Assembly (NCBI GenBank): GCA_019828565.1
Contig: JAHDYR010000062.1
Coordinates: 1,240,001-1,304,000 of the forward strand
DNA: 64,000 nt
Direction: 5' to 3'
Origin: Carpediemonas membranifera
Taxonomy: Eukaryota > Fornicata
Below, in pieces: positions 9,421-19,600 of the stretch (the stretch's first letter is position 1; each line of letters starts with the position of its first letter). A program made the translations under genes and the position numbers. The notes beneath the pieces were generated by a model. It did not search any database. It saw only the letters and a program-made list of their open reading frames with translations, and was not told the DNA's origin.

Positions 9421-9430
9421 AAAAGTGCAC
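9421..9430 (+). promoter_or_regulatory. AAAAAGTGCA element between divergent genes
   Basis: This variant of the TAAAnTGC element lies 30 bp before the DMAP1-like start at 9460 and about 42 bp from the alternative minus-strand start at 9379, so it may drive both. Confidence 0.5.
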
Positions 9431-9459
9431 CACAGGGCCAGTCGCTGTGTTGAATCGAA

Positions 9460-10764
9460 ATGGCGACAGCCCGTGATATGGCAGAGATCCTACAGTTGCA
9501 AACTGCCCCTCAATCAAAGACACCAGAGCTTGTTGTCCCTGGTTCTCAAGCGCTGAAGACACGAAGCTCCAAACAGTCGCCAGCGAAGGTATCCCGCGAG
9601 CTTTTGAACCTTGGCATCACTGAACTGCCAGCAACCCAGATTGTTCCGACAACGGACCTTCAAGCGATGGGAAGAGTTCGAAAGTGGCGCCGCACACAAT
9701 TCACGAACCCACGCCGCAAGGACGGCCTCAAGCTTGAGCATTGGACCCGCCAGGACGACCAGTCGACCATATCGAAGTTTGCAGGCTACGGCGTTGTTCC
9801 CCGCATCCCTCCGCTAGACGCTGCGGTGTACAACACCTCCTTCCACCATCCCGAGTGGACCCTACAGGAGACGAACGAGCTCCTCGATGCCCTGGCCAAG
9901 TATGGGATGCGGCTCCCAGTGATCCAGGACCGTATTTGCGGGCCTGGCAGGAAGCACCGGGAGCTGATTGAGATCAAGGACCGTCTCATCATGGTTGTCT
10001 CAAGAATCCAGGATCCCAGTGCCATCAGCGCCGACATAGAGCAGGCTAAGGCTATTAACCACGTCCTAGAGCCTCTGAGGACGGCGCCGCTGGACGACAA
10101 GGATGCGAGGAAACGGCAGACCCAGGTCCGGTCCGTGATGGCCGCGTACAGCATCCAGAACAGGCTAGCGGGGGCCCCAGCTGTGGAGCCGAAGCCCAAG
10201 AAGACACAAGCAGCCAAGGCGACACCCGTGGCACCCCCCATCAAGGCTGAGCCCCACCCCCCCATTAGCGCGGCCGCCATCCCGCCCATCCCGCCAGCAC
10301 CGGCCGGCACGGTGCCGCTTGAGGTGCCACCGCCCCTCCAGCCCCGGCCCCCCGTTCAGCCGGTGAAGATCGCGAAGCCCCCCATGCTCCCCGAGCTGCC
10401 TCTGACGACGACAGCCGATGACAGCGGCAACCTGAACATCTCACCGACGATCGGGTCGTTGTCTGCTGATCCATCCACGCATTTCATTGAATTTAAGGAT
10501 CTAATCAAGTCGGGCCAACTCGACGTGACCCAGATCCCGATAATGGCAGCGGACGCACACACTGAGCTCACTGACTTCGGGATGCGGGACGAGTTCAAAC
10601 GAAGGTGGCCGTACAAGCCCCACCGGAAGACATCGAGGGTCAGTGCATCCATGACCGCCTATGTCGCGTGTAAGGGGCTGATGGGAGTTATTGAGGAGCT
10701 GGCTGGCGCGGACACCAAGACACCGCGGGCGAAAAAGAGGAAGGTGCGTGACCTCTCGTACTGA
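9460..10764 (+). CDS. DMAP1: DMAP1/SWC4-like subunit of NuA4 and SWR1 complexes
   Basis: The 434-residue protein carries the conserved DMAP1/Swc4 block: KWRRTQFTNPRRKDGLKLEHW near residues 74-94, then a SANT-like segment (HPEWTLQETNELLDALAKYG) and a helix equivalent to the conserved KDR region. The C-terminal half is Pro-rich and less conserved, ending in a basic KKRKVRDLSY segment that could be a nuclear signal. In fungi, plants and animals this protein is shared by the NuA4 histone acetyltransferase and SWR1 H2A.Z-exchange complexes. SGF29, from a second acetyltransferase complex, is encoded elsewhere in the window. Start chosen at the first ATG 30 bp downstream of the AAAAAGTGCA element. 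No break seen. Confidence 0.85.
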   Translation: MATARDMAEILQLQTAPQSKTPELVVPGSQALKTRSSKQSPAKVSRELLNLGITELPATQIVPTTDLQAMGRVRKWRRTQFTNPRRKDGLKLEHWTRQDDQSTISKFAGYGVVPRIPPLDAAVYNTSFHHPEWTLQETNELLDALAKYGMRLPVIQDRICGPGRKHRELIEIKDRLIMVVSRIQDPSAISADIEQAKAINHVLEPLRTAPLDDKDARKRQTQVRSVMAAYSIQNRLAGAPAVEPKPKKTQAAKATPVAPPIKAEPHPPISAAAIPPIPPAPAGTVPLEVPPPLQPRPPVQPVKIAKPPMLPELPLTTTADDSGNLNISPTIGSLSADPSTHFIEFKDLIKSGQLDVTQIPIMAADAHTELTDFGMRDEFKRRWPYKPHRKTSRVSASMTAYVACKGLMGVIEELAGADTKTPRAKKRKVRDLSY

Positions 10765-11590
10765 GCATAGCCTGTAAACCAGTTTAGGCGATCGGCTGGG
10801 GAACCGGGCGGGGTACAGTAAATGGTTGTTGTTTTCTGCTTATTGCTGGATGTATGTAGCTTAGAGAGGTCCTGCAAAGCACTTCACACAATCGGCACAG
10901 TTCTATCAAAACATAACTCGCTTGCACCATTCACGATCACCGAGCCCGCCAGGCCGTCGCGAAGGCCTTCGTCGCCTGGATCACCAACAGCCTGCAGGTC
11001 AGGCAGGCCAACAGGAGGGGGTTGGCCGACTCAAACATTTCGACAATCTTATCCTCCCTGAGGAGTTCACGTCTGAGAGCGCAAGTCTACCCTCTTTGGA
11101 CGATGTGCTTCTAGAGGAGTGGGTGGCCCCGGCCAGTCGTATTTAACTATATTACACGGGTAAACCCTCACCCCCGGTGGGGCCTGGGCGTGGTTTGAAC
11201 ATATACTGACACATAACTGGGTAAATACGTAAATATCGTAAACACACCTGATAGGGGCACTGGGTTTGACATCATTGGTGTCGAGTCAAGATTGCAGTTT
11301 TTTCGAGAGAACCGAGCAACAATGCCGTGGTTCAGGAGGCAAAGCTGGTAGAGTGTGTGGGCGTCATCTTGGTCAGTACGCTGATGATGCCACTCCCTTC
11401 AGTGCGACGAGAGTGGGCGGTGTGACCGATTATCACCGCAGACGAAGTGGCCTCCACCCATGACCTTCAGTGGGCCTGCCGACCATCGCTGCCTTCCTCC
11501 ACGAATGACTCCTCGTGCTGTGACCGTTCCCCTCGTCAACACAGCAAACGATGCCCCCCGCCCAACCAGGTAACACCGGAATTTACTGCA
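10765..11590. other. Intergenic region with coding-like remnants
   Basis: From about 10925 to 11030 the plus strand shows gene-like codon bias in one frame (HDHRARQAVAKAFVAWITNS). From 11035 to 11144 a different plus frame ends in a plausible C-terminus (LPSLDDVLLEEWVAPASRI). No start or consensus intron connects them, so this may be a decayed gene. On the minus strand a tiny ORF (11152-11275) follows a GCAGTTTT element and contains a possible 31-nt GTGTGT...TTACCCAG intron; it would give about 30 residues of unknown nature. Nothing else is recognised. Confidence 0.3.
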
Positions 11591-14500
11591 TCAGGCCTTT
11601 GCATAGTTCACGCCCTCCTGAGTGAAGCCCTCGTTGACCCGAGCGTCGTCCTCGTCCAGGGGCGGCGGCAGCTCTCGCTTGAGGAGCCCGGCCTCACCGA
11701 CAGTGTCACACAGGGCATGGATGATGTCCCACATGAAAGGCGCCTTGGCATCCTCGGGCACGTCGTCGTCCCGGAGGAACGTCGCGACGTACCGGCCCGC
11801 GTCAGCCCAGGTCTCGTCGTCCCACTCGAACGACGCGAATGCCCGAGCGGTGAGGGCAGCCAGGGAGCTTGAGGACCGACGGGAGGCGCGGGAGAGCACG
11901 CCCGCGAGGGGCCGGAGCATGGCAAGGACGTCGGCGGGCTCTGCGATGGCGAAGGGCAGGATGTCGCCGATGGTGTGGAGGAGCAAGACCTTCTCGGCCT
12001 CGTCCTCGGCGTCAAGCATAGTCATGCACTGCGAACAGACCAGCGCCATAGGGAAGGCGAACTGACGGCAGGACTGGAGGGGCAGCTCGCTCGGGTCCAG
12101 ACGGATGGCAAGGGCGAGGCCCTTGATCTCAAGCACCAGACGCTCGAGGTTCATGTCGGCGATGTCCTCGAGCTGCTGGACGGTGTCGATTCCCGTGACC
12201 GCCTCAGCGTGGGCGAGCACGTGATACAGCATCTTTCCCCGCACCTCGGCGGTCGGGCGGACCATGGCAAGTGCCCAAGCCGCTCTGTCGTCCTCGTAGT
12301 ACGGCTCGGCGATATCCTCGGGGCCGGCGTAAGAGAGATCGGGCTCGATCGCCTCCGAGTCCTCTTCGACGGGGAACTCGCATAGTGGGAAGAACGACGC
12401 GAGCGTGTCCTTCGTGCGGGCGTGGGAGGCCCGGAAAGCAGCGGCGAGGCGGTAGGCGGCAGACTCCTCGTCGGGCTCGCCCTCCTCGTCGATCTCCACG
12501 GCCTCGATGGCCTCACTGATTGCCTCGGCGTCGTCCTCGTCGAAGTCGACATCAACCTCCCACTCGGCGCCGGCCAGCACGGACTCGGCCCACTTGCTCG
12601 CAGCCTTGTTCTTGGCGGCCTTGGCGAAGGGCGGGCAGCGCTCGTGGAGCAGGATGGCGGCAGCAACAGCGGCGGCATGGGCTTCCTCGTCCTCCTGGGA
12701 GCATAGCACGCGGTCGATGAGGCTGTCCGCGGCCAGCACGGTTTCCTCGTCGAGCTCGAACTCCTCGACATCGTAGTCCTCCTGCGGCACGTCCGTAGCG
12801 AAGGGCTCGCGGCAGGGGAAGAGCTGATTGATGAAGCGGACGAGCCCATGGACACGCATGGTGCGCAGACTGACGGGGTCGACGTCGAGGTCGGTCTCCT
12901 CGCCGATGATCTCGACTAGCTTCGTGACCTGCTCGGCGACGTCATTGCCCCGGGCCCAGTACGACTGGGCTTCACCGACAGTGCGGGCGAGGGCGATGGA
13001 TGCGGAAGTCCGGACGGCGTCAGTGGGGGCAAACGTCAGTGGGTACAGGACCTTGGCGACGTCCTCGTAATCGATTGTCGACAGCAGCGTGATGGCCGCG
13101 GGGCAGACTGCGTCGTCCTCGAAGTCCTGGGCCGCCTGGGCAATCGTGTCGATGTCAGCGGCATGGTTGGCCCAGAATGCGTCGGACAGGGCGGCCAGGG
13201 TGCGGAGAGCGGCCGCCCGCTGGATCGAGGCGGTACCCTCGCCCTCCCCAGCGACGAACGACTCGAACAGGAGATCGCACACATCCGCCGCCTCCTCGGG
13301 GGCCGCGGGCAGGGTCGCGATGGCCACGGTGTAGGCGTTGAACGTCGTCTCGAGGGCGTCGTTGGTGCCCGACTCGACGAGATCCTTGGCCAGGCCGTGG
13401 TAGCGGCTGAACATCGCAGCGTCCCAGATCTTGCCGTCGACCTCAGCAGCGGTCAGCATGTCGCCCGTGCGGAGTCTGTGGATGTGCCTGAACGTCGTGG
13501 CGGCCCCGATCCGGATGGGCAGGGACGGGTGGAACCGGGCCCGGTGCACCAGACACTGCAGGTCGAGCAGCTCCTCGCTGTCGATCGTCAGGCCGCTCTT
13601 GCAGGCAGCGAGGACCGCCTGGCAGCCAGCATCGATGAGCCACGGCAGGGAGCCTCTCAGGGTCTCCATGGCGAGGGGGCCGAGGGCGTCCGTGCTGGCG
13701 CGGGTCGCCACGATCACCACAGCGGCGGCCTTGACCGCGGCGGCAGCAGCCTGGCAGGCCTCGTTGTCATCAAGATCCTGGGCTGAGATGGCGATGAGGG
13801 CGTCGATGATCGTGGCCGCAAGGTCGGTTGGAACCTTCGCGGCGAATGCCTCGAGAGCGATGGCGTGGGCCTGGCGGAGGCGCCACTCGTCGGAGGCCAG
13901 AGACTCAACAGAGATCTTCAGCCCGTCTCGCGTGAACTTGTCATCGCCAAGAGCGGTCGCCCAAACCTCGGCGGCGGCCCTACGGACGTTGAGGGAAGGG
14001 TCGACCATACGGGCGGTGACTACCTCGCGGACTGAGCCTAGGTCGGCCGAGGCGGCCCGGGCGTATCTGTCGAGGGCCCTGAGCGACTGGTAACGGACAT
14101 ACTCGGCGTAGAAGCCGAACTTCTCGGTCAGCGTGGCGAGAGCGAACACCTTGTCGAGCACGCCGGCAGCGGCGTCGGGACGGCGGGCCATGAACCGGCC
14201 GGCGGCCATGAGGGCGCCCTCGAGGTGCTCCCAGGACTCGTCGTCGTTCAGGTGAGAGATGACGCGGGACTTGATGGCGTCCAGCTCGCCGGGGCAGGCG
14301 GCAATGATCATCCCAAGAGACTCAGCAGCCGCGTCGCGGACCTCGCGCTTGTCGTCGTGCTGGAGAGCGAATGTCTGGGCAATGAGGGCCTGAACAAGGT
14401 CACCGGAGGTGAAAGGGGCGAGGTAACCGAGCGCATATGCCACAGTTTGGCGGAGACCCCAGTTGGGGTACTTCAAAATGGAGGCAAAAAGGCCGTAAAG

Positions 14501-14647
14501 CTTCTCAGCATCCTCGGCGAATGATTCTCCACTCTTGAGCTCATCGGTAAGCTCATCAAGAGCAAAAACAAGGGGATTGAACTTATTCTCACTCTTCTGC
14601 GACCCTTCTTCAATGAAAGAGCCAAGCTTCTCGACGTACGCGTTCAT
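11591..14647 (-). CDS. Large acidic HEAT-repeat protein, possibly karyopherin-like
   Basis: The frame encodes 1018 residues built almost entirely of antiparallel helix pairs typical of HEAT repeats (for example LRQTVAYALGYLAPFTSGD and VRDAAAESLGMIIAACPGEL). A strongly acidic insert of about 60 residues lies near position 680-740 (DVDFDEDDAEAISEAIEAVE). Size, continuous HEAT solenoid and acidic loop are compatible with an importin-beta-type transport receptor such as the importin-4/5 group, but I cannot see a diagnostic Ran-binding motif. Other HEAT scaffolds remain possible. CTTAAACTGCG reads toward this gene 16 bp before its ATG, overlapping the repeat at 14664-14727. No intron or break seen. 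Confidence 0.6.
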   Translation of the reverse strand: MNAYVEKLGSFIEEGSQKSENKFNPLVFALDELTDELKSGESFAEDAEKLYGLFASILKYPNWGLRQTVAYALGYLAPFTSGDLVQALIAQTFALQHDDKREVRDAAAESLGMIIAACPGELDAIKSRVISHLNDDESWEHLEGALMAAGRFMARRPDAAAGVLDKVFALATLTEKFGFYAEYVRYQSLRALDRYARAASADLGSVREVVTARMVDPSLNVRRAAAEVWATALGDDKFTRDGLKISVESLASDEWRLRQAHAIALEAFAAKVPTDLAATIIDALIAISAQDLDDNEACQAAAAAVKAAAVVIVATRASTDALGPLAMETLRGSLPWLIDAGCQAVLAACKSGLTIDSEELLDLQCLVHRARFHPSLPIRIGAATTFRHIHRLRTGDMLTAAEVDGKIWDAAMFSRYHGLAKDLVESGTNDALETTFNAYTVAIATLPAAPEEAADVCDLLFESFVAGEGEGTASIQRAAALRTLAALSDAFWANHAADIDTIAQAAQDFEDDAVCPAAITLLSTIDYEDVAKVLYPLTFAPTDAVRTSASIALARTVGEAQSYWARGNDVAEQVTKLVEIIGEETDLDVDPVSLRTMRVHGLVRFINQLFPCREPFATDVPQEDYDVEEFELDEETVLAADSLIDRVLCSQEDEEAHAAAVAAAILLHERCPPFAKAAKNKAASKWAESVLAGAEWEVDVDFDEDDAEAISEAIEAVEIDEEGEPDEESAAYRLAAAFRASHARTKDTLASFFPLCEFPVEEDSEAIEPDLSYAGPEDIAEPYYEDDRAAWALAMVRPTAEVRGKMLYHVLAHAEAVTGIDTVQQLEDIADMNLERLVLEIKGLALAIRLDPSELPLQSCRQFAFPMALVCSQCMTMLDAEDEAEKVLLLHTIGDILPFAIAEPADVLAMLRPLAGVLSRASRRSSSSLAALTARAFASFEWDDETWADAGRYVATFLRDDDVPEDAKAPFMWDIIHALCDTVGEAGLLKRELPPPLDEDDARVNEGFTQEGVNYAKA

Positions 14648-14663
14648 TCGAGATCAATATTTC

Positions 14664-14727
14664 GCAGTTTAAGGCGTGTGTGTATGTGCTATTGAAGGGT
14701 CGAACAATGTGTTTATACTGCGCAACA
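14664..14727 (+). repeat. Copy 1 of a dispersed ~65-74-bp promoter-containing repeat
   Basis: This block shares, in order, GCAGTTT(AAG), a GT-rich spacer, TTGAAGGGTCGAACAATGTG and TTTATACTGCGCAACA with blocks at 15681-15754 and 34916-34980. It sits between the divergent HEAT gene and the Fanzor-like remnant and contains promoter-like elements facing both ways. Confidence 0.65.
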
Positions 14728-14856
14728 CTGCCCTGTCTCCCTCCTACTCACGTCTTAAGTCGGTAGGGAGATCGTCTTCTCCAGGGCTTCCACAAAGCGT
14801 CTTCTTCGAAAAAAATACCGAGGCTCCGCCCGCGCCGGATCCTGATGCCCACCTCA

Positions 14857-15646
14857 TGGGGTTCGACCCGGGCGCGAGGTCCATCGGAGGGTATTACATC
14901 AGGCACCCTGATGGCACCACCAGCTCCGGCGTCCTTCCAAAGTGCGGATACACTAAGACGCCAAGTTTCGGCTTTGATATGACGGCCGCGTCGTTCAAGA
15001 GCGCAAGACGTGTGAGTATCAACAACTCTATTAGGTTTGTGCTGGACAACGCGAACGATATTTTCGAGGCTGGAATGCGTAAGTCTTTCCGCCGAGTGCG
15101 CTTTGCGAACCACATCCTTCGCCAGAAGCACTTCGCCCGCTGCGGCCAACAGTTGGCTCGGGAGTTCGGTTGGCGTCGCCACCATCCCACCGCCACCCCC
15201 ATTCGCCTGAAAGTCTTCTACGGGAGCTCGGGATTCACCGCGCCTGCTGATATGTTCATTCCTTGCGCGCCATATCGAAAGTTCGCGAGAGAGATAGTTC
15301 CCCTTCTCAAGGGGTATATAACATTGTCGTCGATCTTAACATGGTAAACGAGGATCGCACCACCGTCGTCTGCCCTCACTGCCACGCCACCTACAAGCGA
15401 GTTCGTCCGCGTGATGACCAGCACGTTCACCCACATCGTGTGATGCTCTGCGAAAATCCACAGTGCCGTGGTGCTCAGTGGCGCGCAACAGTTCCTGATG
15501 CTCTGAATGTTGATCATCGGGACAAGAGTGCTGCAGAGAACATCCTGTGGCGTTCTCTTGCCACGGAAGATGAGCTCAGTGGCTCTCCGTTCAGTCGCAT
15601 TGATCCCACGTCTTCAAACATCATTCCAGTATCATCAATTGGCTAA
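14857..15646 (+). pseudogene. Fanzor/TnpB-like RNA-guided nuclease gene, truncated and frameshifted
   Basis: The plus strand encodes the C-terminal nuclease half of a Fanzor (eukaryotic TnpB relative). RuvC-I is GFDPGARS at 14857. A basic helical bridge follows, then the VFYGSSGF block typical of Fanzors. After a one-base frameshift in AAGGGG near 15311-15316 come NEDRTTVVCPHCHATY (the alternative RuvC-II glutamate and first zinc-ribbon cysteines), CENPQC (second pair) and RDKSAAENIL (RuvC-III). All three acidic residues and four cysteines persist. The N-terminal wedge/REC part of about 200 residues is missing: upstream codons back to 14728 show no domain. Family members cut DNA guided by an omega RNA encoded by the element. 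This copy is probably dead, unless the frameshift is a homopolymer error. Confidence 0.72.
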
Positions 15647-16125
15647 CCGCCAACATTCGTCTACGGACGGATGATGTTGTGCAGTTTGGCACTTTGATCG
15701 TTCCTTTCAGGCCCTGTCTTGGAGGTTCGAAAAATGTGTTTATACTGCGCAACAGTGTATGAATTCAGTTTAAGGTAGGGAATTAGCCGTGCAGCGGCTA
15801 CAACTGACCACTCTTGCGCATAAACTTGCTTACCAATGATTCCTGCCTGTTGAGCTGGACCCGGCCCGAAGTGACCATCCATCAGTTGTCACCATGCTCA
15901 GAATGTGCCCAAGCAAGGAACGGGGGACACCACCGGCAAACATCTCAGTAGACCCCGACTGCATGACGACTTCGTTGGGATCCTCGAGAGGTGCAAGCCT
16001 TATGAGTGACCTTCGCGTCGGAGACGGATCCCGACGAGGGCCAGGCAGCATGATACATCAATATCAGACATAATAGAGACAAAGTTCGGGTTATTTCAAC
16101 CGCGAGGATGTAGTTTACTCAGCGC
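15647..16125. other. Intergenic region 3' of the Fanzor-like remnant
   Basis: It contains the second dispersed repeat copy (15681-15754). It also contains a short minus-strand ORF (15830-16051, 73 residues beginning MLPGPRRDPSPTRR) with no recognised relatives. A second overlapping frame (HFGPGPAQQAGIIGKQVYAQ) could continue it after a one-base shift, so this may be another gene remnant. Confidence 0.35.
15681..15754 (+). repeat. Copy 2 of the dispersed promoter-containing repeat
   Basis: It lies 35 bp after the Fanzor-like stop codon and is in the same orientation as copy 1. The last 30 bases (GGTTCGAAAAATGTG then TTTATACTGCGCAACA) match copy 1 closely. The first half matches mainly in GCAGTTT. 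Confidence 0.6.
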
Positions 16126-16349
16126 TTACTGGGACTGAGCGTTGGGGCCACGGGGCTTGCCCTGGGTGGCAACAACGTTGACGAAACGCTTGTTGTAGAG
16201 GAAACGCTTCTGGGGACGGCCAACGAGGCGCTTCTTCTTGTCCTCCTGAGGCTCAACCTTGGGAGTCTGTATTACTGCAGAGTTAGGAGATAACAAACCT
16301 GGTTTCTGACCTTACCGGCACGAGCGAGAGAACCGTGAACCTTGCCCAT
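16126..16349 (-). CDS. RPS30: Ribosomal protein eS30
   Basis: Exon 1 is 16299-16349 and exon 2 is 16126-16266. The 32-nt intron (16267-16298) runs from GTTTGT to AATACAG, and the spliced product is 63 residues, the normal length of eS30. The conserved [19 protein letters not shown], the basic centre and [13 protein letters not shown] are all present. eS30 is a component of the small ribosomal subunit near the decoding centre. There is no N-terminal ubiquitin-like (FAU) fusion. AAAACTGCACTTTTA, the promoter element in both orientations head to head, lies 62 bp before the start, and a TATATAAG sequence sits directly upstream of the ATG. Confidence 0.97.
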
Positions 16350-16410
16350 TTCTATATAAGCGGAAACGACCTGAAAGCGATACAAACAGACTACGATCAA
16401 CGAGAGGGGC

Positions 16411-16425
16411 AAAACTGCACTTTTA
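16411..16425. promoter_or_regulatory. Two-way TAAAnTGC element before eS30
   Basis: AAAACTGCACTTTTA contains the element on both strands (AAAACTGC and, reversed, TAAAAGTGC), making an imperfect palindrome. Confidence 0.5.
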
Positions 16426-16643
16426 CTGTTTTTTTCACCGAAAAAAGATGAGTCTGGCAAAGAGCAGTAATCGCGCACATTAGAGTGTAGCATGGTCTAC
16501 TACGGGTTTGAAGAGATAGAATCTACGCTTAATCTGAGGTCAGAAATTCCCGAGCCAACTCCATGCCCGGTGCGACCTGGCCCCACCCCAACCCGACGCC
16601 CAGTCCTTTATATTCTTCATAATAAGATGGTAAATACTCATGT

Positions 16644-19600
16644 CTACATGTCTCGAACCGTCTCCACCGCGCCGATCAGGTCTCGGACGTCGCCCACGGA
16701 CACTAAGCTTGCCGCGCGTCTCAACACGCCATGGACGTCCGTCTTGCTGTTCAGGAGGAACGTCGTCGTCGGGGCTGTTCGTCGGTCGGGTCGGAACCTC
16801 TGGAGCTCCAGACTCAGCTGCCCCGTGCCCGCCGGCATCTGCATCACCTCGGCGATCTCGGCGACCTTGGCGAGGAACAGAGCTGGCTCGGCGATCGGCG
16901 GATCCGTCAGATACGGCGCGATCTCTGCCACATCCTTTTCCGTCTGCCGCCGCTCCTGGACCTTCGCCCTGCATAGGGTCCCCAGCTGGCGCTTGGCCTC
17001 ACGTACCATGGCCTGGGGCTGGCCCATCCCCATGCACAGCAACAGGATGCCCACCATCGTCTGGGTGGCCTCGTTGTCTAACGGGAGCGCCAGGGCGGCG
17101 CGGGTAAATGAAAGCATGCCGTCAAGCACGCGACACGCGTCTGACTGCTCGTACTGGGCGATCAGCTTGACTGTCTCCGGGTCACGGGGGTCGAGGCCCA
17201 GCGATACAAGGTGCTGGGCCGCTTCGATCCGACGAGCAGCGGCTACCACCCGCGCCTCTTCCCCACCCAGCGAGGTTGGATCCCGCATGCGGATCCCGGG
17301 AGACGCATCGTCGGCCCTGGCGTCCGTCTGATCCAAAATCCACTGCGGACCGGTCAAAGGATTGGATCCGCAGATCTTCTCGAATCTACCGAGGACGGCG
17401 GTGACCCTGTGAGCCGTGAACTCGGGCGCCGACTGCATCAACAACACGACGACCCGGACGGCCAGCACACCGGAATCGAGAGACCCGCCAAGCACCGGGA
17501 TCAGATACGGCCAGATACGGTGGACGAGGGGCATCAGCGTGTGAATGCCGTACTCGGCTTCGTCGTCGCCGACGGGGAGCAGGAAAGAGTCTCTCGCGAG
17601 AGCCCTGGATACGGTCTCGACGACACGCAGCGCCCTGTTGCGGGAGGAAGGCGAGGCGATGAGCGGGCCGGCCGCGTCACCGGCAACCTTCCAGATCTCC
17701 CGTGAGATTCGGACAAAAGATTCGACATCGACTGCCCTTGAGTCGACACCACCCACCCTCGTGTGGACCGTCACCGTCACTGGGAATGGCGGGCCGGGCA
17801 GCACCACGGCCTGGTCGGCCCGGGGAGGAGTGGGGTCCGCGGCCTTGAACTCGTCAAGCTCGCTTTCGTCCATGTGCAGCGTGCGTGCCTCCTCGTTGCG
17901 GGCATGAAGCCGGGTGAAGTACTCCTCGGCCGTCTCCTCATCATCATCGGGCTCGGCCTCAGGCGTGGCGGTCTCTCCAACATCGGACTCGCCATCCTCA
18001 GTGCTGTTGGGCACGAAAGTCACCGCCCGGCGGGCCAGAGCCCCGCTGATACGGTCAAGGATGGTCAACAGAGGTCCTGCCTGGTCCGGCCCGAGCAGAG
18101 TCAGCGACCGGGCGATGCTACGGGACATGGGGAGCAGCTCGGCCAGGAGCAAGGTGGATGTAAGGGTGACTTCGACCGTCGCGGACTGCTCCAGGTGTGA
18201 CAACACGGCGTCAACGGTCGAGCACGCGTTAGGGTAGACAGAAGGGAACGGCAGCTGGCTACTGAGCCGTCTGAGCAGTGGTACGAGGCTGCCGGTGATC
18301 AGGGCGGTCGGCGTCGCCGCATCATCCGTGAGCCGCGACCAGGCCGCTGCCATCGACTCCAGAGTGGTCGCAGCAACTAGCGAGACCGGCGCTGTGGGGA
18401 GCAGGAAGGGGAGGGTCTCGATAATGAGTGATTCAAACTCACCACGGGCGCCGACGACCGTGTACAGCACTGCGACAGCCCGGACGAGGGAGCAGGCGGA
18501 GAACAGGGCGCTGGAGTCGTCGATAGATAGCGTCAGAACGGAGATGAGGCCTGCCACAGCCGGCACGACCTCGCCCAACATGCCCAGGGCGGTCTGGGTC
18601 AGCGCGGGGGGCGGGGAAATGAAGTCGTCAAACCCACCCTCAACACGCACACCCCAGCCTAGCCCGCAGGCCCCGAGAATGCACTGCGATAGGGCATCGA
18701 GGCCAGCCTCCCGCCACGCCATAAACTGCACATCGACTATGAGGCAACGCACGGCGGCCAAGCCGAGCTCTCTGGCCAGCCCCTGGGCAGCGATGAGTGC
18801 CAGGCTATCCTTACACCATGTCGATCGGGGCAGGGGCATTGTCGTTGATGCCTGGGCGATTCCGACCTCAGCGATGGGGGAGGGTGCATGACGGATCAGA
18901 TCTTGGATTGCTGTAAGTGTTTTGACGACAATCTCAGTATCTGCAATTACATGCTCGATCATGGCGACCGGGGCGGCTCTGAAGAAACCAATCAGGGCGA
19001 GACAGACGGAGATGCAGGCGGTGTCCGTGTATGCCCGCTCCCCCTGCAGCCCCAGGGTCTCCGGCAGAGCTCTGAGCCACTGGACGATCACGTCTGTGTC
19101 CTTGACGAACTCCGGCCAGGGTCCCCCCCAGGCGAGGCTCCGGCAGAGCAGACGCAGGAACTGGTCGACCAAGGGCGTCGGCGGCAATGACACAGGCGTC
19201 CATGGTACCCTCTCCCTGGCCACTATGGGGCTGACCGCGGCGTCAATGCGCCTTAGCTGGCCCTCAACGTGCGCCAGTGCGGACGGGGGCAGCGGCACCC
19301 GTGACAGCAGTCGCCAGTATCCGTCCAGGAGCTTCCCGACGTGCTTGGGGCTCTTTGTTGAGGCTAGCGTCCTTGTGAACGCGGACGATGCCCCCGGCAG
19401 TGCTCGTGCGAGGAGGGTGGGCGGGGCGAGGACCAGGAGGCGGCAGACGGCGTCCGTCACCATAAGGCCGGACAAGTGCGGCAGGAGCACAGAGATACCG
19501 ACCCCGACATATTCCAGGTGTTCTTCGGCAACGAGGGCGACGTGGTACGCTTCGGCTGAGTCCTGAGGCACGGCGGCGAGGAGTGTGTTGATGTAGCGGG

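Noticed and set aside
14857-15646. Fanzor-like region considered as a bacterial IS605/IS607 insertion or Cas12 gene
   Set aside because: No serine or tyrosine transposase lies nearby and no CRISPR array was seen. The VFYGSS and NEDRTT blocks fit eukaryotic Fanzors better, and flanking genes are eukaryotic.
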